In this document: piece after piece, positions 25,057 through 33,710 of the stretch
How the letters are laid out: each line of letters starts with the position of its first letter
How positions within the stretch are numbered: the stretch's first letter is position 1
DNA from: Pseudomonadota bacterium
GTDB taxonomy: Bacteria > Pseudomonadota > Alphaproteobacteria > Rhizobiales > Rhizobiaceae
Assembly (NCBI GenBank): GCA_023457435.1
Contig: JAEWLS010000048.1
Location: 124,001-188,000, forward strand
Length of the DNA stretch: 64,000 nt
Reading direction: 5' to 3'
Made by a program: the position numbers and the translations under genes
Notes under the pieces: model-generated
Told to the model about the DNA's origin: nothing
The model's input: only the letters and a program-made list of their open reading frames with translations
The model's database searches: none

Positions 25057-26472
25057 GTGACCGATCGCCTTCTCGACCGTTTCGACGTTTCCGAAGATAC
25101 CGTGCGACGCATCGTGCGCGAGACGATCGATGGGGCGGACGACGGGGAGCTCTACCTCGAATATCGCGAGGGCGAGGCCCTGATGTTCGACAACGGCCGG
25201 CTCAAGACCGCGAACTTCACAACAGACCAGGGTTTCGGACTGCGGGCCGTCGCCGGCGAGGCGACTGGCTACGCCCATGCAAGCGAGCTGTCTGAGGCGG
25301 CGCTCAACCGCGCCTCCGACGCGGTTTCCGCCGTCAAGGCCGGCTACTCCGGAAAGCTGGCGGCGGGACCGCGCGGCACCAATCGTCATCTTTACGGCGA
25401 TGCCAACCCAATCTCGGAACCGTCTTTCCATTCGAAGGCTCGGCTGCTCGAGAAGATCGACGCCTATCTTCGCAACAAGGACGAGCGGGTCCGCCAGGTG
25501 ACCGCATCGCTCGCCGCATCGTGGCAGCAGGTCGAGATCGTGCGCGCCGACGGCACGTTCGCATCCGACATCCGTCCGCTGGTCAGGGTCAACGTGGCGG
25601 TCGTCGTGGGCGATGGCGACCGGCAGGAGACCGGATCCTACGGCATGGGCGGGCGCAAGTCGTTCGGCGAATTTATCGCCGAGGACTCATGGCAGTTCGC
25701 TGCAGACGAGGCGCTGCGCCAGGCGCTGGTCAATCTCGAGGCCATCCCCGCCCCTGCAGGCACCTTCGACATCGTCCTCTCGTCGGGCTGGCCGGGTGTG
25801 ATGCTGCACGAGGCGGTGGGCCACGGCCTCGAGGGTGACTTCAACCGTAAGAAGACCTCGGCGTTCGCGGGGCTTCTCGGTCAGCAGGTTGCAGCGAAGG
25901 GCGTCACCGTCGTCGACGACGGTACGATCGCCGAACGTCGCGGCTCGCTCACCATCGACGACGAAGGTACCGCCACCAACCGCACCGTGCTGATCGACGA
26001 CGGCAAGCTCGTCGCCTACATGCAGGACCGGCAAAACGCCCGTCTGATGGGCATGGACCCGACCGGCAACGGCCGCCGCGAGAGCTACGCGCACGAGCCG
26101 ATGCCACGCATGACCAACACCTACATGACGTCAGGCGACAAGACGCCCGACGAAATCATCGCTTCGGTGAAGAACGGAATTTACGCGGTCTCGTTCGGTG
26201 GCGGCCAGGTCGACATCACGTCGGGCAAGTTCGTCTTCGGCTGTACCGAAGCCTACATGATCGAGAACGGCAAGGTGACCCAGCCGATCAAGGGAGCCAT
26301 GCTGATCGGCAACGGGCCGGACGCGATGCACCGCGTGTCGATGGTCGGCAACGACATGAAGCTCGACACCGGCATCGGCATGTGCGGCAAGGCGGGACAG
26401 GGCGTGCCCGTCGGCGTCGGCCAGCCTCACCTGCGGATGGACAAGATGACGGTGGGCGGCACGCGGGCGTGA
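25057..26472 (+). CDS. tldD: Metalloprotease TldD
   Basis: The 471-residue protein is TldD, which works with TldE/PmbA as a zinc peptidase degrading unfolded peptides and maturing some microcins. The zinc motif is HEAVGHGLEGD near residue 253, and the downstream FVFGCTEAYMIENGK segment holds the conserved cysteine of the family. The start is GTG at 25057 with GGGAG upstream. No tldE gene is in the window. TldD next to the cox operon is a common arrangement in Rhizobiales. Confidence 0.95.
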   Translation: MTDRLLDRFDVSEDTVRRIVRETIDGADDGELYLEYREGEALMFDNGRLKTANFTTDQGFGLRAVAGEATGYAHASELSEAALNRASDAVSAVKAGYSGKLAAGPRGTNRHLYGDANPISEPSFHSKARLLEKIDAYLRNKDERVRQVTASLAASWQQVEIVRADGTFASDIRPLVRVNVAVVVGDGDRQETGSYGMGGRKSFGEFIAEDSWQFAADEALRQALVNLEAIPAPAGTFDIVLSSGWPGVMLHEAVGHGLEGDFNRKKTSAFAGLLGQQVAAKGVTVVDDGTIAERRGSLTIDDEGTATNRTVLIDDGKLVAYMQDRQNARLMGMDPTGNGRRESYAHEPMPRMTNTYMTSGDKTPDEIIASVKNGIYAVSFGGGQVDITSGKFVFGCTEAYMIENGKVTQPIKGAMLIGNGPDAMHRVSMVGNDMKLDTGIGMCGKAGQGVPVGVGQPHLRMDKMTVGGTRA

Positions 26473-26478
26473 ACTGCC

Positions 26479-26910
26479 CTACCAGGTGATCTTCACGGCG
26501 TCGGCACTTCTCTTCGCCGGCCCGTGGAAGACCGCCTCGATATTATTGCCATCCGGATCGAGCACGAACGCCGCGTAGTATCCGGGGTGGTAGTTGGCGC
26601 GTTCGCCCGGCGCTCCATTGTCCTTGCCACCGCCGGCAAGGCCCGCCGCGTAAAACGCATCGACCATTTCGCGGTCTTGCGCCTGAAAGGCGATATGGAC
26701 CCTGCCGGTCAGTTTGCCGGCCGCCGCTTCACTTTCGGCTGACGACACGCAGAACTCGTCAACGTAGAAGAAGTCGTTGGTGACCTCGACAAGCGGGATT
26801 TCGAGCACCTTCATGACAGATTCGTAGAACCGCTTGCTTGCGGCATAGTCGCGAACGACGATGCCGACATGGTCGATCAAGCGGCCACGATAAAGTTCCT
26901 GCGCTTCCAT
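26479..26910 (-). CDS. VOC (glyoxalase/bleomycin-resistance fold) family protein
   Basis: The 143-residue protein has two beta-alpha-beta-beta-beta halves: LIDHVGIVVRDYAASKRFYES at the start (shown as LIDHVGIVVRDYAASKRF) and GRVHIAFQAQDREMVDAFY in the second half, ending with AFVLDPDGNNIEAVFHG. Putative metal ligands are His 14, His near RVHIAF and Glu in NIEAVF. Substrate unknown; relatives include glyoxalases and dioxygenases. It stands alone, convergent with tldD. Confidence 0.88.
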   Translation of the reverse strand: MEAQELYRGRLIDHVGIVVRDYAASKRFYESVMKVLEIPLVEVTNDFFYVDEFCVSSAESEAAAGKLTGRVHIAFQAQDREMVDAFYAAGLAGGGKDNGAPGERANYHPGYYAAFVLDPDGNNIEAVFHGPAKRSADAVKITW

Positions 26911-27004
26911 GATGTGCTCCCTCGGATTTACGCCGGGAAGTTAGAGACGACGGCGCCGGGGTCAACGCGCGGCAGTCGGACTGCTGCCACCACGCTGGCG
27001 GCAG

Positions 27005-28252
27005 CTAGCGCCGCCGACGCGGCTTTTCCAGAAGAGCGACCGCCTCGACATGCGGGGACCAGAGGAACTGATCGATCGGGACCACCCGCGTGACCCGGTA
27101 GCCGCCGGCGACCAGGATCGACAGGTCGCGCGCCAGTGTCCCCGGATTGCAGGAGACCGCGGCCACAAATGGCACGGACGACCGCGCGAGATGCTTGCAC
27201 TGATCCTCCGCCCCGGCCCGCGGCGGATCGAAGACGATACCGTCGAAGCGGTCCAGTTCGGCCGGCAGCAGCGGACGGCGGAAAAGGTCTCGCCGCTCCG
27301 TCGTGACGCGGCGCATGCGGCCGCCGCTCGAGCGAAAGGCCTTGTCCAGCGCTGCGAGAGCGGCTGCGTCGGACTCAACCGCTGCGACCTCGGCTTTCGC
27401 CGCCAGCCTTAAGGCAAAGGTGCCGCAGCCGGCGAATAGGTCCGCGACGCGCTTAGACTTCGCCAGATGCCCGAGCACAAGTCCGGCCATCGCTTCTTCT
27501 GCGGGCGCTGTTGCCTGGAGGAATGCGCCGGGCGGCGGCTCGACGGCGGCGTCGCCGAAGTTCACGCGCGGCTTGCGCGGTTCGACCAGGATCTCGCCGC
27601 CGAGCGACAGGCGCGCAAAGCCGGCACGCGCCGCGAAATCGCCAGCCGCGATTCGCTCGCGCTCGCCGATCTTCGCGGCGCCGTTTACCGCGATATCGAG
27701 CCCGCTCTCCGTCGCGGTGACGGTCATCCTCATCGGCTCGGCGCCTATGGCGAGCAGCTTGCCCAACTCGCGTAGCGGGCCGAGCTGGGACACGATGGCG
27801 GGGACAGTGATCGGATCCTCGGCGATGTCGACGATCCGGTCGGACAGCGCGGCATGGTAGCCGAGCAGCATGCCGGCTTCGATGCGGCGCAGGCTGTATG
27901 TAACGCGCCGCCTGGACGCCGGCGGGCACGGCACCAGGTCGTCAATAGGGGCGTCGATGCCACGCGTCCGCAGCGCGTCCACGACCTTGTCGCGCTTCCA
28001 GGCACCGTAGTCGGCGTCGTTCAGGTGCTGCACCGAGCAGCCGCCGCAATCGCCAAAGTGGCGGCAAGGCGGTTCGACACGCCGCGGGGAAGTCTGAAGC
28101 AGCGCGACGAGGTCGCCGCGATCCCCGCGCCAGGCAACGTTGACGCGCTCCCCTGGCAGCGCAAACGGCACATAGCGCGGTCCGCCAGAGCCATCCACCA
28201 CGCCGTCGCCCTGGGCGCCGAGGCGGTCGATCGTGACGACCGGCTCAGCCAT
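27005..28252 (-). CDS. Class I 23S rRNA (uracil-5)-methyltransferase, RlmD-like
   Basis: The 415-residue enzyme belongs to the TrmA/RumA family. An N-terminal TRAM-like domain is followed by the 4Fe-4S cysteines in EPPCRHFGDCGGCSVQ plus a fourth in LVPCPPA. The SAM-binding site is DLFAGCGTFALRLA and the catalytic cysteine lies in VSCNPGTLARDL, with FDPPRAG before it. It methylates uridine C5 in RNA, most likely 23S rRNA. The start overlaps the end of the tlyA-like gene by 8 bp. Confidence 0.92.
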   Translation of the reverse strand: MAEPVVTIDRLGAQGDGVVDGSGGPRYVPFALPGERVNVAWRGDRGDLVALLQTSPRRVEPPCRHFGDCGGCSVQHLNDADYGAWKRDKVVDALRTRGIDAPIDDLVPCPPASRRRVTYSLRRIEAGMLLGYHAALSDRIVDIAEDPITVPAIVSQLGPLRELGKLLAIGAEPMRMTVTATESGLDIAVNGAAKIGERERIAAGDFAARAGFARLSLGGEILVEPRKPRVNFGDAAVEPPPGAFLQATAPAEEAMAGLVLGHLAKSKRVADLFAGCGTFALRLAAKAEVAAVESDAAALAALDKAFRSSGGRMRRVTTERRDLFRRPLLPAELDRFDGIVFDPPRAGAEDQCKHLARSSVPFVAAVSCNPGTLARDLSILVAGGYRVTRVVPIDQFLWSPHVEAVALLEKPRRRR

Positions 28253-29003
28253 GTTCCTTCACCGCACCGAGCAGAAACTCGCGGTTGCCGTCACCGCCGT
28301 CGACGGGCGAAGCGACAAGACCCGACACCCGCCACCCCGGCTGAGCATCGAACCATGCGCGCATGTCGGCAGCCACGCGTCTTGCGGTCGCCGGATCGAC
28401 GATGCCACCCTTGCCAATCGCGTTCTTGCCCGCCTCGAACTGCGGCTTCACCAGCACGACAGCAAATGCGCCGGGGTCGGCGATCTCGAGCGCAGGGGGC
28501 AGCGCCAGCGTCAGCGATATGAAGCTGACGTCGCAGACGACGGCATCGCAGCTGCGTCCGCCAAGCAAAGCCCGATCGAGGGATCGCGCGTTGACGCCCT
28601 CATGCAGGCTGACACGCGCGTCGGCGGCGAGGCCGGCGTCCATCTGCCCATGCCCGACATCGATGGCGACGACATGCGCGGCACCACGCTCCAGAAGAAC
28701 CTGGGAGAAGCCGCCGGTCGATGCGCCGATGTCGAGCGCGACCAAGCCCGACGGATCGAAGCCGAAGGCATCGAGGCCGGCCAGAAGCTTCAGCGCAGCG
28801 CGCGAGACATAGCGCGACGCAGGATCGTCAACCGCGATGTCGGCATCCGCCGGCGTCGATTCGGCCGGGCGCGCTACGACTTCGCCGGAAACCCGAACGG
28901 CGCCGCGCAAAATTGCGTCCCGGGCGCGGGACCGCGAACGGAACAGGCCGCGCGCGACGAGCAGTTCGTCCAGACGCGCGCGACTTCGTGTTTGAGCTTG
29001 CAT
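28245..29003 (-). CDS. TlyA-family rRNA 2'-O-methyltransferase
   Basis: The 252-residue protein has an N-terminal S4 RNA-binding domain (RLDELLVARGLFRSRSRARD) followed by an FtsJ-like methyltransferase domain: SRAALKLLAGLDAF with the catalytic Lys, DIGASTGGFSQVLL for SAM, the Asp in VVCDVSFISL and the Lys in VLVKPQFEAGKN. TlyA proteins methylate ribose in 16S and/or 23S rRNA and affect capreomycin sensitivity. It lies in a leftward run with dxs and the RlmD-like gene. Confidence 0.92.
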   Translation of the reverse strand: MQAQTRSRARLDELLVARGLFRSRSRARDAILRGAVRVSGEVVARPAESTPADADIAVDDPASRYVSRAALKLLAGLDAFGFDPSGLVALDIGASTGGFSQVLLERGAAHVVAIDVGHGQMDAGLAADARVSLHEGVNARSLDRALLGGRSCDAVVCDVSFISLTLALPPALEIADPGAFAVVLVKPQFEAGKNAIGKGGIVDPATARRVAADMRAWFDAQPGWRVSGLVASPVDGGDGNREFLLGAVKEHG

Positions 29004-29040
29004 CCGCCTTCCTTGGCGAAAGGCTGCGTTCGGCGCAAGC

Positions 29041-29310
29041 TCAAGGGCGGCGGAGGATGATCACGCGGTCCTGGTGCTTCGGTGAAACTGCCCGGATGGC
29101 GGCGCGCGCGACGCTCGCGGTTGGGAGCGCGTCGATCGCCGGCGTGAACTTCGGCTGCTGATCGTGGCCGAAACCGCCGCGCAGATTGCCCATCTTCGCC
29201 GCGACGATGGCGGCGGCCGCCTGGTCGATGCGGCGATCGTAGACCGGCTCGGCCTGAACGGCCGCCGGAAGGGTGGCGAGCGCGAGCGCCGCAAGGATCG
29301 TTCGGGTCAT
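29041..29310 (-). CDS. Small exported protein of unknown function
   Basis: An 89-residue protein with a clear signal peptide (MTRTILAALALATLPAAVQA). The mature part, about 69 residues, has YDRRIDQAAAAIVAAKMGNLRGGF and ends in a basic tail. It has no cysteine. GGGAG lies seven bases before the ATG, supporting real translation. I do not recognise a family. It sits between dxs and tlyA on the same strand, after the dxs terminator, so it should have its own promoter at 29311-29390. Confidence 0.65.
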   Translation of the reverse strand: MTRTILAALALATLPAAVQAEPVYDRRIDQAAAAIVAAKMGNLRGGFGHDQQPKFTPAIDALPTASVARAAIRAVSPKHQDRVIILRRP

Positions 29311-29394
29311 TGTTATTCTCCCTGTCTGACGCCTTTCCTAGCAGGGATCCCGCCAAGAATTGGTCAAGCGACAGGGTTATCAGAAGCGCAAAAG

Positions 29395-29420
29395 GCAGCG
29401 TAAACAGAGCGTTACGCTGC
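29395..29420 (-). terminator. Rho-independent terminator of dxs
   Basis: GCAGCGTAA (29395-29403) and TTACGCTGC (29412-29420) form a perfect 9-bp stem with an 8-nt loop, 38 bp after the dxs stop. On the minus strand the stem is followed by CTTTTGCG, giving a short U tract. This is the most convincing intrinsic terminator in the window. Confidence 0.75.
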
Positions 29421-29458
29421 TACGCCATGCTATCGATTCAATTTGTTCAGTTGGTGAT

Positions 29459-31381
29459 TCAAGCTCGGGCGGCGCGCACGCCGGAGCCTAGCGCCGAGAA
29501 GACAGCGCGGACGATGCCAGCGGAATCCAAACCGGCGTCGGCGTACATCTTCTCGGGCTTCGCCTGCTCGACGAACGCGTCGGGAAGCACCAGCGGGCGC
29601 ACCTTCAGGCCGCTGTCCATCAGGCCGCTCGAGGCCAGGAACTGAAGCACGTGGCTCGCGAAGCCGCCCACGGAACCCTCCTCGACCGTCACGAGGATCT
29701 CGTGATCGCGAGCCAGCCGCGTCACCAGATCGGTATCGAGCGGCTTGGCGAAGCGCGCGTCGGCGACGGTCGTCGACAGTCCGGCGGCGTCCAGTTCCTC
29801 CGCCGCCAGCAGCGCGTCGCGCAGACGCGTGCCAAACGAAAGAATGGCGACCTTGGTGCCCTCGCGAAGGATGCGACCGCGCCCGATCTCCAACTCACGC
29901 CCACGCTCCGGCATGTCGACGCCGACGCCGTCGCCGCGCGGATACCGGAACGCGATCGGGCCTTCGTCGTAGACGACAGCAGTCCGCACCATGTGACGCA
30001 GTTCGGCCTCATCGGCGGCACCCATCACGACGAAACCGGGCAGGTTGGCGAGGTAGGCCGTGTCGAAGGCACCACAGTGGGTCGGACCGTCGGCACCAAC
30101 GAAGCCGGCGCGATCGATCGGGAAGCGGACCGGCAACTTCTGGATCGCGACGTCGTGGACGACCTGATCGTAGGCGCGCTGCAGAAACGTGGAATAGATC
30201 GCCGCGAACGGCTTGTAACCCTCGGTCGCCAGACCCGCGGCAAACGTCACCGCGTGCTGCTCGGCAATCCCGACGTCGAAGACCCGCTCCGGGAATGCCT
30301 CGCCGAAGAGATCGAGCCCGGTGCCGGACGGCATTGCAGCGGTGATGGCGACGATCTTTTCGTCGTCCCGCGCCTCCTGAACGAGGCTCTCGGCGAAAAC
30401 CTTCGTGTAGGCCGGGGCATTGGCTGGGGCCGTGGCCTGAGCGCCTGTGATGACGTCGAACTTGTTGACGCCATGGTACTTGTCCGACGCCTTCTCGGCC
30501 GGCTCGTAGCCCTTGCCCTTCTGCGTCACGACATGGATCAGCACAGGCCCGTTGCCGTGGTCGCGAACATTGCGCAGCACCGGGATCAGATGGTCGAGCT
30601 TGTGGCCGTCGATAGGACCGATGTGGAAGAAGCCGAGTTCCTCGAACAGGGTTCCGCCGGTGACGTAACCGCGCGCATGCTCGACCGCCCGCGTTACGGC
30701 GCGGTCGATGCGCTTGCCGAGCGAGGAAGTGAGTTTCTTGCCGAACTCGCGTATGCCCTGATAGGCGCTGCCAGACGCGAGGCGCGACAGATAGGAGCTC
30801 ATCGCTCCCGAAGGCGGCGCGATCGACATGTCGTTGTCGTTGAGGATGACGATCAGCCGCGCGTCCAACGCACCCGCATTGTTCATCGCTTCGTAGGCCA
30901 TGCCAGCCGACATGGCGCCGTCGCCGATTACCGCGATGACGTTGTTCTTCTTGCCGGCCAGGTCGCGGCCAACGGCCATGCCGAGCGCGGCGGATATCGA
31001 GGTCGAGGAATGGGCGGCCCCGAACGGGTCGTATTCGCTCTCGGCGCGACGCGTGAAGCCGGACAGGCCGCTCTCCTGGCGCAGCGTGCGAATTCGGTCG
31101 CGCCGTCCTGTGAGGATCTTATGCGGATAGGCCTGATGGCCAACATCCCAGATGATGCGGTCGTCAGGCGTATCGAACACATAGTGCAGGGCAACCGTCA
31201 GCTCGACCACGCCCAGGCCGGCGCCGAGATGGCCTCCCGTCTGGGACACCGCATCCACAAGCTCGGCGCGTAGCTCCTCGGCAAGCTGCGGCAAATCGGC
31301 TTCGGATAGTTTTCGCAGGTCGGCCGGAACGCGCACCCTGTCCAGCAGAGGAGTAACGGGCGGCGTTTGCGGTGAAGACAT
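29459..31381 (-). CDS. dxs: 1-deoxy-D-xylulose-5-phosphate synthase
   Basis: The 640-residue ThDP enzyme joins pyruvate and glyceraldehyde 3-phosphate, the first step of the MEP pathway. Visible motifs: SQTGGHLGAGLGVVELT, the ThDP/metal site VIGDGAMSAGMAYEAMNNAG, the transketolase central domain with GIAEQHAVTFAAGLA, and the C-terminal domain VTVEEGSVGGF. The start ATG 31381 (MSSPQTPP) fits the family; an in-frame ATG at 31399 adds six residues. Neither start has a strong ribosome-binding site. ispE and ispH, also in this window, act later in the same pathway. Confidence 0.95.
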   Translation of the reverse strand: MSSPQTPPVTPLLDRVRVPADLRKLSEADLPQLAEELRAELVDAVSQTGGHLGAGLGVVELTVALHYVFDTPDDRIIWDVGHQAYPHKILTGRRDRIRTLRQESGLSGFTRRAESEYDPFGAAHSSTSISAALGMAVGRDLAGKKNNVIAVIGDGAMSAGMAYEAMNNAGALDARLIVILNDNDMSIAPPSGAMSSYLSRLASGSAYQGIREFGKKLTSSLGKRIDRAVTRAVEHARGYVTGGTLFEELGFFHIGPIDGHKLDHLIPVLRNVRDHGNGPVLIHVVTQKGKGYEPAEKASDKYHGVNKFDVITGAQATAPANAPAYTKVFAESLVQEARDDEKIVAITAAMPSGTGLDLFGEAFPERVFDVGIAEQHAVTFAAGLATEGYKPFAAIYSTFLQRAYDQVVHDVAIQKLPVRFPIDRAGFVGADGPTHCGAFDTAYLANLPGFVVMGAADEAELRHMVRTAVVYDEGPIAFRYPRGDGVGVDMPERGRELEIGRGRILREGTKVAILSFGTRLRDALLAAEELDAAGLSTTVADARFAKPLDTDLVTRLARDHEILVTVEEGSVGGFASHVLQFLASSGLMDSGLKVRPLVLPDAFVEQAKPEKMYADAGLDSAGIVRAVFSALGSGVRAARA

Positions 31382-31467
31382 GCTTTGGAAACTCGGCATT
31401 CGTCAATGGAAATAGGCGCTCGGTACGCGAAAGTAAACGCGCCCGGACCTACGGCGACTGCTGGAGC

Positions 31468-32388
31468 TCAGCTTTGCGGCAGGGGTATGAACTCGTCCTC
31501 GTCGCCGGGCACTATGTCGAAACGGCCGGTCCGCCACTCCTCCTTCGCCTGCTCGATGCGTTCTCGTGAAGATGACACGAAATTCCACCAGATGTAGCGG
31601 CTCGAACCAAGCGCAGCGCCGCCAAACAGCATCAAATGCGCGCCCCGTTGGCTGGCGACGACGATTTCGTCGCCGGGTCGGAAGACGAGCAGCTGGTCCT
31701 GCGCAAACCGATCGCCCGCGATCTGGACCTCCCCTGACAGAAGATACACGGCGCGTTCCTCGGCCACTGCCGGAATGCGCACCCGACCGCCGGCTGCGAT
31801 CTCAATGTCGACGTAAAGCGTGTCGCTCGCCGTTCTGACAGGCGAGCGCAAGCCTTCGAAATCGCCGATGACAATTCGCCCGCTCGCGCCGTCAGCGGCA
31901 AACTGCGGCAGCGCGCCGCGCCCGATATTGTCGAACGCAGGAGCATCCTCCTCGTTGGCTTCTGGCAGCGCCAGCCAGGTCTGAAGTCCGGAGAGCGACA
32001 ACGGTCCCCCGCGGAGCTCCTCGGGCGAGCGCTCCGAATGGACGATGCCGCGGCCCGCAGTCATGAGATTCAGGTCGCCTGGCTCGATCACCATCTCAGT
32101 CCCGAGCGAGTCACGATGGCGGATTTTTCCGTCGAACAGGTAAGTGACGGTAGCAAGTCCGATGTGCGGGTGCGGCCGCACGTCCATCGCTTCACCTGCC
32201 CTGAGTATGGCCGGACCCATGCGGTCGAAGAAAATGAACGGTCCGACCAGCCGGCGCCGGCTCGAAGGCAGCGCGCGGCGGACTTCGAAGCCCCCGACAT
32301 CGTGCGATCGCGGAATGATCAGCGTCTGGATTGCGTCGCAGGCGAATGCATCGCCGGGAACGGGGTCCTTGCCGGGGAAAAAGCTCAT
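31468..32388 (-). CDS. Pirin-family cupin protein
   Basis: The 306-residue bicupin has the pirin signature: RRALPSSRRRLVGPFIFFDRMGP, given here in short as LVGPFIFFDRMGP, then the metal-binding DVRPHPHIGLATVTYLFDG and the His/Glu pair in GRGIVHSERSPEE. A C-terminal cupin follows. Some bacterial pirins have quercetinase activity; others act as redox sensors. Function here is not decidable from sequence. It lies between dxs and xseB on the same strand. Confidence 0.9.
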   Translation of the reverse strand: MSFFPGKDPVPGDAFACDAIQTLIIPRSHDVGGFEVRRALPSSRRRLVGPFIFFDRMGPAILRAGEAMDVRPHPHIGLATVTYLFDGKIRHRDSLGTEMVIEPGDLNLMTAGRGIVHSERSPEELRGGPLSLSGLQTWLALPEANEEDAPAFDNIGRGALPQFAADGASGRIVIGDFEGLRSPVRTASDTLYVDIEIAAGGRVRIPAVAEERAVYLLSGEVQIAGDRFAQDQLLVFRPGDEIVVASQRGAHLMLFGGAALGSSRYIWWNFVSSSRERIEQAKEEWRTGRFDIVPGDEDEFIPLPQS

Positions 32389-32454
32389 CGCTGAACGCTA
32401 AGCCGTCGCCACCGACATGCAAAGGCGCGAACCGTTGAACGCTGTGTCGGCTTT

Positions 32455-32706
32455 CTACTCCCCATCCAGCGGCTCCACGCCGACGGCCCTGCCCTCGCGC
32501 GAAAGTCTGATTTTCTCGACCTTGGCGTCCGCGGCTTTCAGCAACGCGTCGCAATGCGCCTTCAGCGCTTCGCCACGCTCGTAGATGCGGATCGATTCCT
32601 CAAGCGGAACGTCGCCGCGTTCGAGCTGATCAACGATCTTCTCAAGCGCTTCCAGCGCCTTCTCGAAGCTCAACGTCTTGACGTCGTCGTTCGCGGTTTC
32701 TGCCAT
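32455..32706 (-). CDS. xseB: Exodeoxyribonuclease VII small subunit
   Basis: The 83-residue protein has the complete XseB pattern: FEKALEALEKIVDQLERGDV, then PLEESIRIYERGEALKAHC. It binds the large subunit XseA, which is not in this window, to form the single-strand exonuclease. The gene starts 2 bp after the stop of the deacetylase-like gene and is probably cotranscribed with it. Confidence 0.95.
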   Translation of the reverse strand: MAETANDDVKTLSFEKALEALEKIVDQLERGDVPLEESIRIYERGEALKAHCDALLKAADAKVEKIRLSREGRAVGVEPLDGE

Positions 32707-32708
32707 GT

Positions 32709-33635
32709 TCAGCCCCTCATCAGCCGCGAAACATGCGCGGCGACGGAAAACGATAGTCCCTGCAGGTCGTAGCCGCCCTCAAGCAGGCTGACGAGGCGAT
32801 TGTTCGCGTAGCGACCGGCAACATCCATCAGCTCACCCGTCGCCCAGTCAAAATCTTCTTCGGTCAGGTTTAGCTCGGCGAGCGGGTCGCGGTGATGCGC
32901 ATCGAAACCTGCGGAAACGATGACCAGCTCCGGGCGGAACCCCTCAAGTGCCGGCAGGATGCGCGAGCGGAACGCCTCGCGGAAATGGTCGCTGCCAGTC
33001 CGGGGAGCGAGCGGTGCGTTGAAGATGTTGCCCACCCCGGTCTCGTCCTTGGCTCCAGTGCCGGGGTAAAGCGGCATCTGGTGCGTCGAGGCGTACAGTA
33101 CGGTCGGATCGTCCCAGAAGATGTCCTGCGTGCCGTTGCCATGATGAACGTCCCAGTCGACGATCGCGACGCGTTCGATCCCGTGCGCCCTCTGCGCATG
33201 GCGCGCAGCGATGGCCGCGGTGTTGAACAGGCAGAACCCCATCGCCGTGACCTTTTCCGCGTGATGGCCTGGCGGCCGCGCCGCGACGAAGACGTTGTCG
33301 GCCTTGCCGCTGAACACGTCGTCCACCGCCGCGTTGGCGCAACCGATCGCCGCAAGCGCCGCGTCGAAGCTGCGGGGACTCATCGTCGTGTCGCCGTCGA
33401 CCCGCGCCCGCCCTTCCGTCGGGACGAGCGTCTTGACCTTGTCCAGATGGCTCTGAGGATGCGCGTAGAGGATGGTCGTCTTGTCGCCAGCGGGTGCACC
33501 GACACGGTCGAGTGCCTCGAAACGCTCGTCGTCCAGCACACGCTCGATCGCCCGCAGGCGGTCCGGGCGCTCGGGATGGCCGGGCGGCGTCAGGTGTTCC
33601 AGAAATATCGGATCGGTGTAGAGTCGCGTCACCAT
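32709..33635 (-). CDS. Histone-deacetylase-family (acetylpolyamine amidohydrolase-like) protein
   Basis: The 308-residue zinc hydrolase keeps the family core: PGHPERPDRLRAIERVL, RPPGHHAEKVTAMGFCLFN (shown as RPPGHHAEKVTAMGF), the metal/catalytic site VDWDVHHGNGTQDIF, and SAGFDAHHRDPLAELNLT. Bacterial members deacetylate small amides such as polyamines, or proteins. The start at ATG 33635 (MVTRLYTDP) fits relatives; a GTG at 33671 would add 12 residues. The histone deacetylase-xseB-dxs order is common in Rhizobiales. Confidence 0.9.
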   Translation of the reverse strand: MVTRLYTDPIFLEHLTPPGHPERPDRLRAIERVLDDERFEALDRVGAPAGDKTTILYAHPQSHLDKVKTLVPTEGRARVDGDTTMSPRSFDAALAAIGCANAAVDDVFSGKADNVFVAARPPGHHAEKVTAMGFCLFNTAAIAARHAQRAHGIERVAIVDWDVHHGNGTQDIFWDDPTVLYASTHQMPLYPGTGAKDETGVGNIFNAPLAPRTGSDHFREAFRSRILPALEGFRPELVIVSAGFDAHHRDPLAELNLTEEDFDWATGELMDVAGRYANNRLVSLLEGGYDLQGLSFSVAAHVSRLMRG

Positions 33636-33710
33636 CGTGCGGATATAGGCCGCCAAGGCGGGATTGGCCACGCCGGGCCGGTTGTGGGCCTGCCTTTCAA
33701 CAGGATGCGA

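Noticed and set aside
29651..31273. 540-codon + strand open frame opposite dxs
   Set aside because: Dxs on the minus strand is unmistakable across the whole span, and the + frame has shadow-type composition with no family features.
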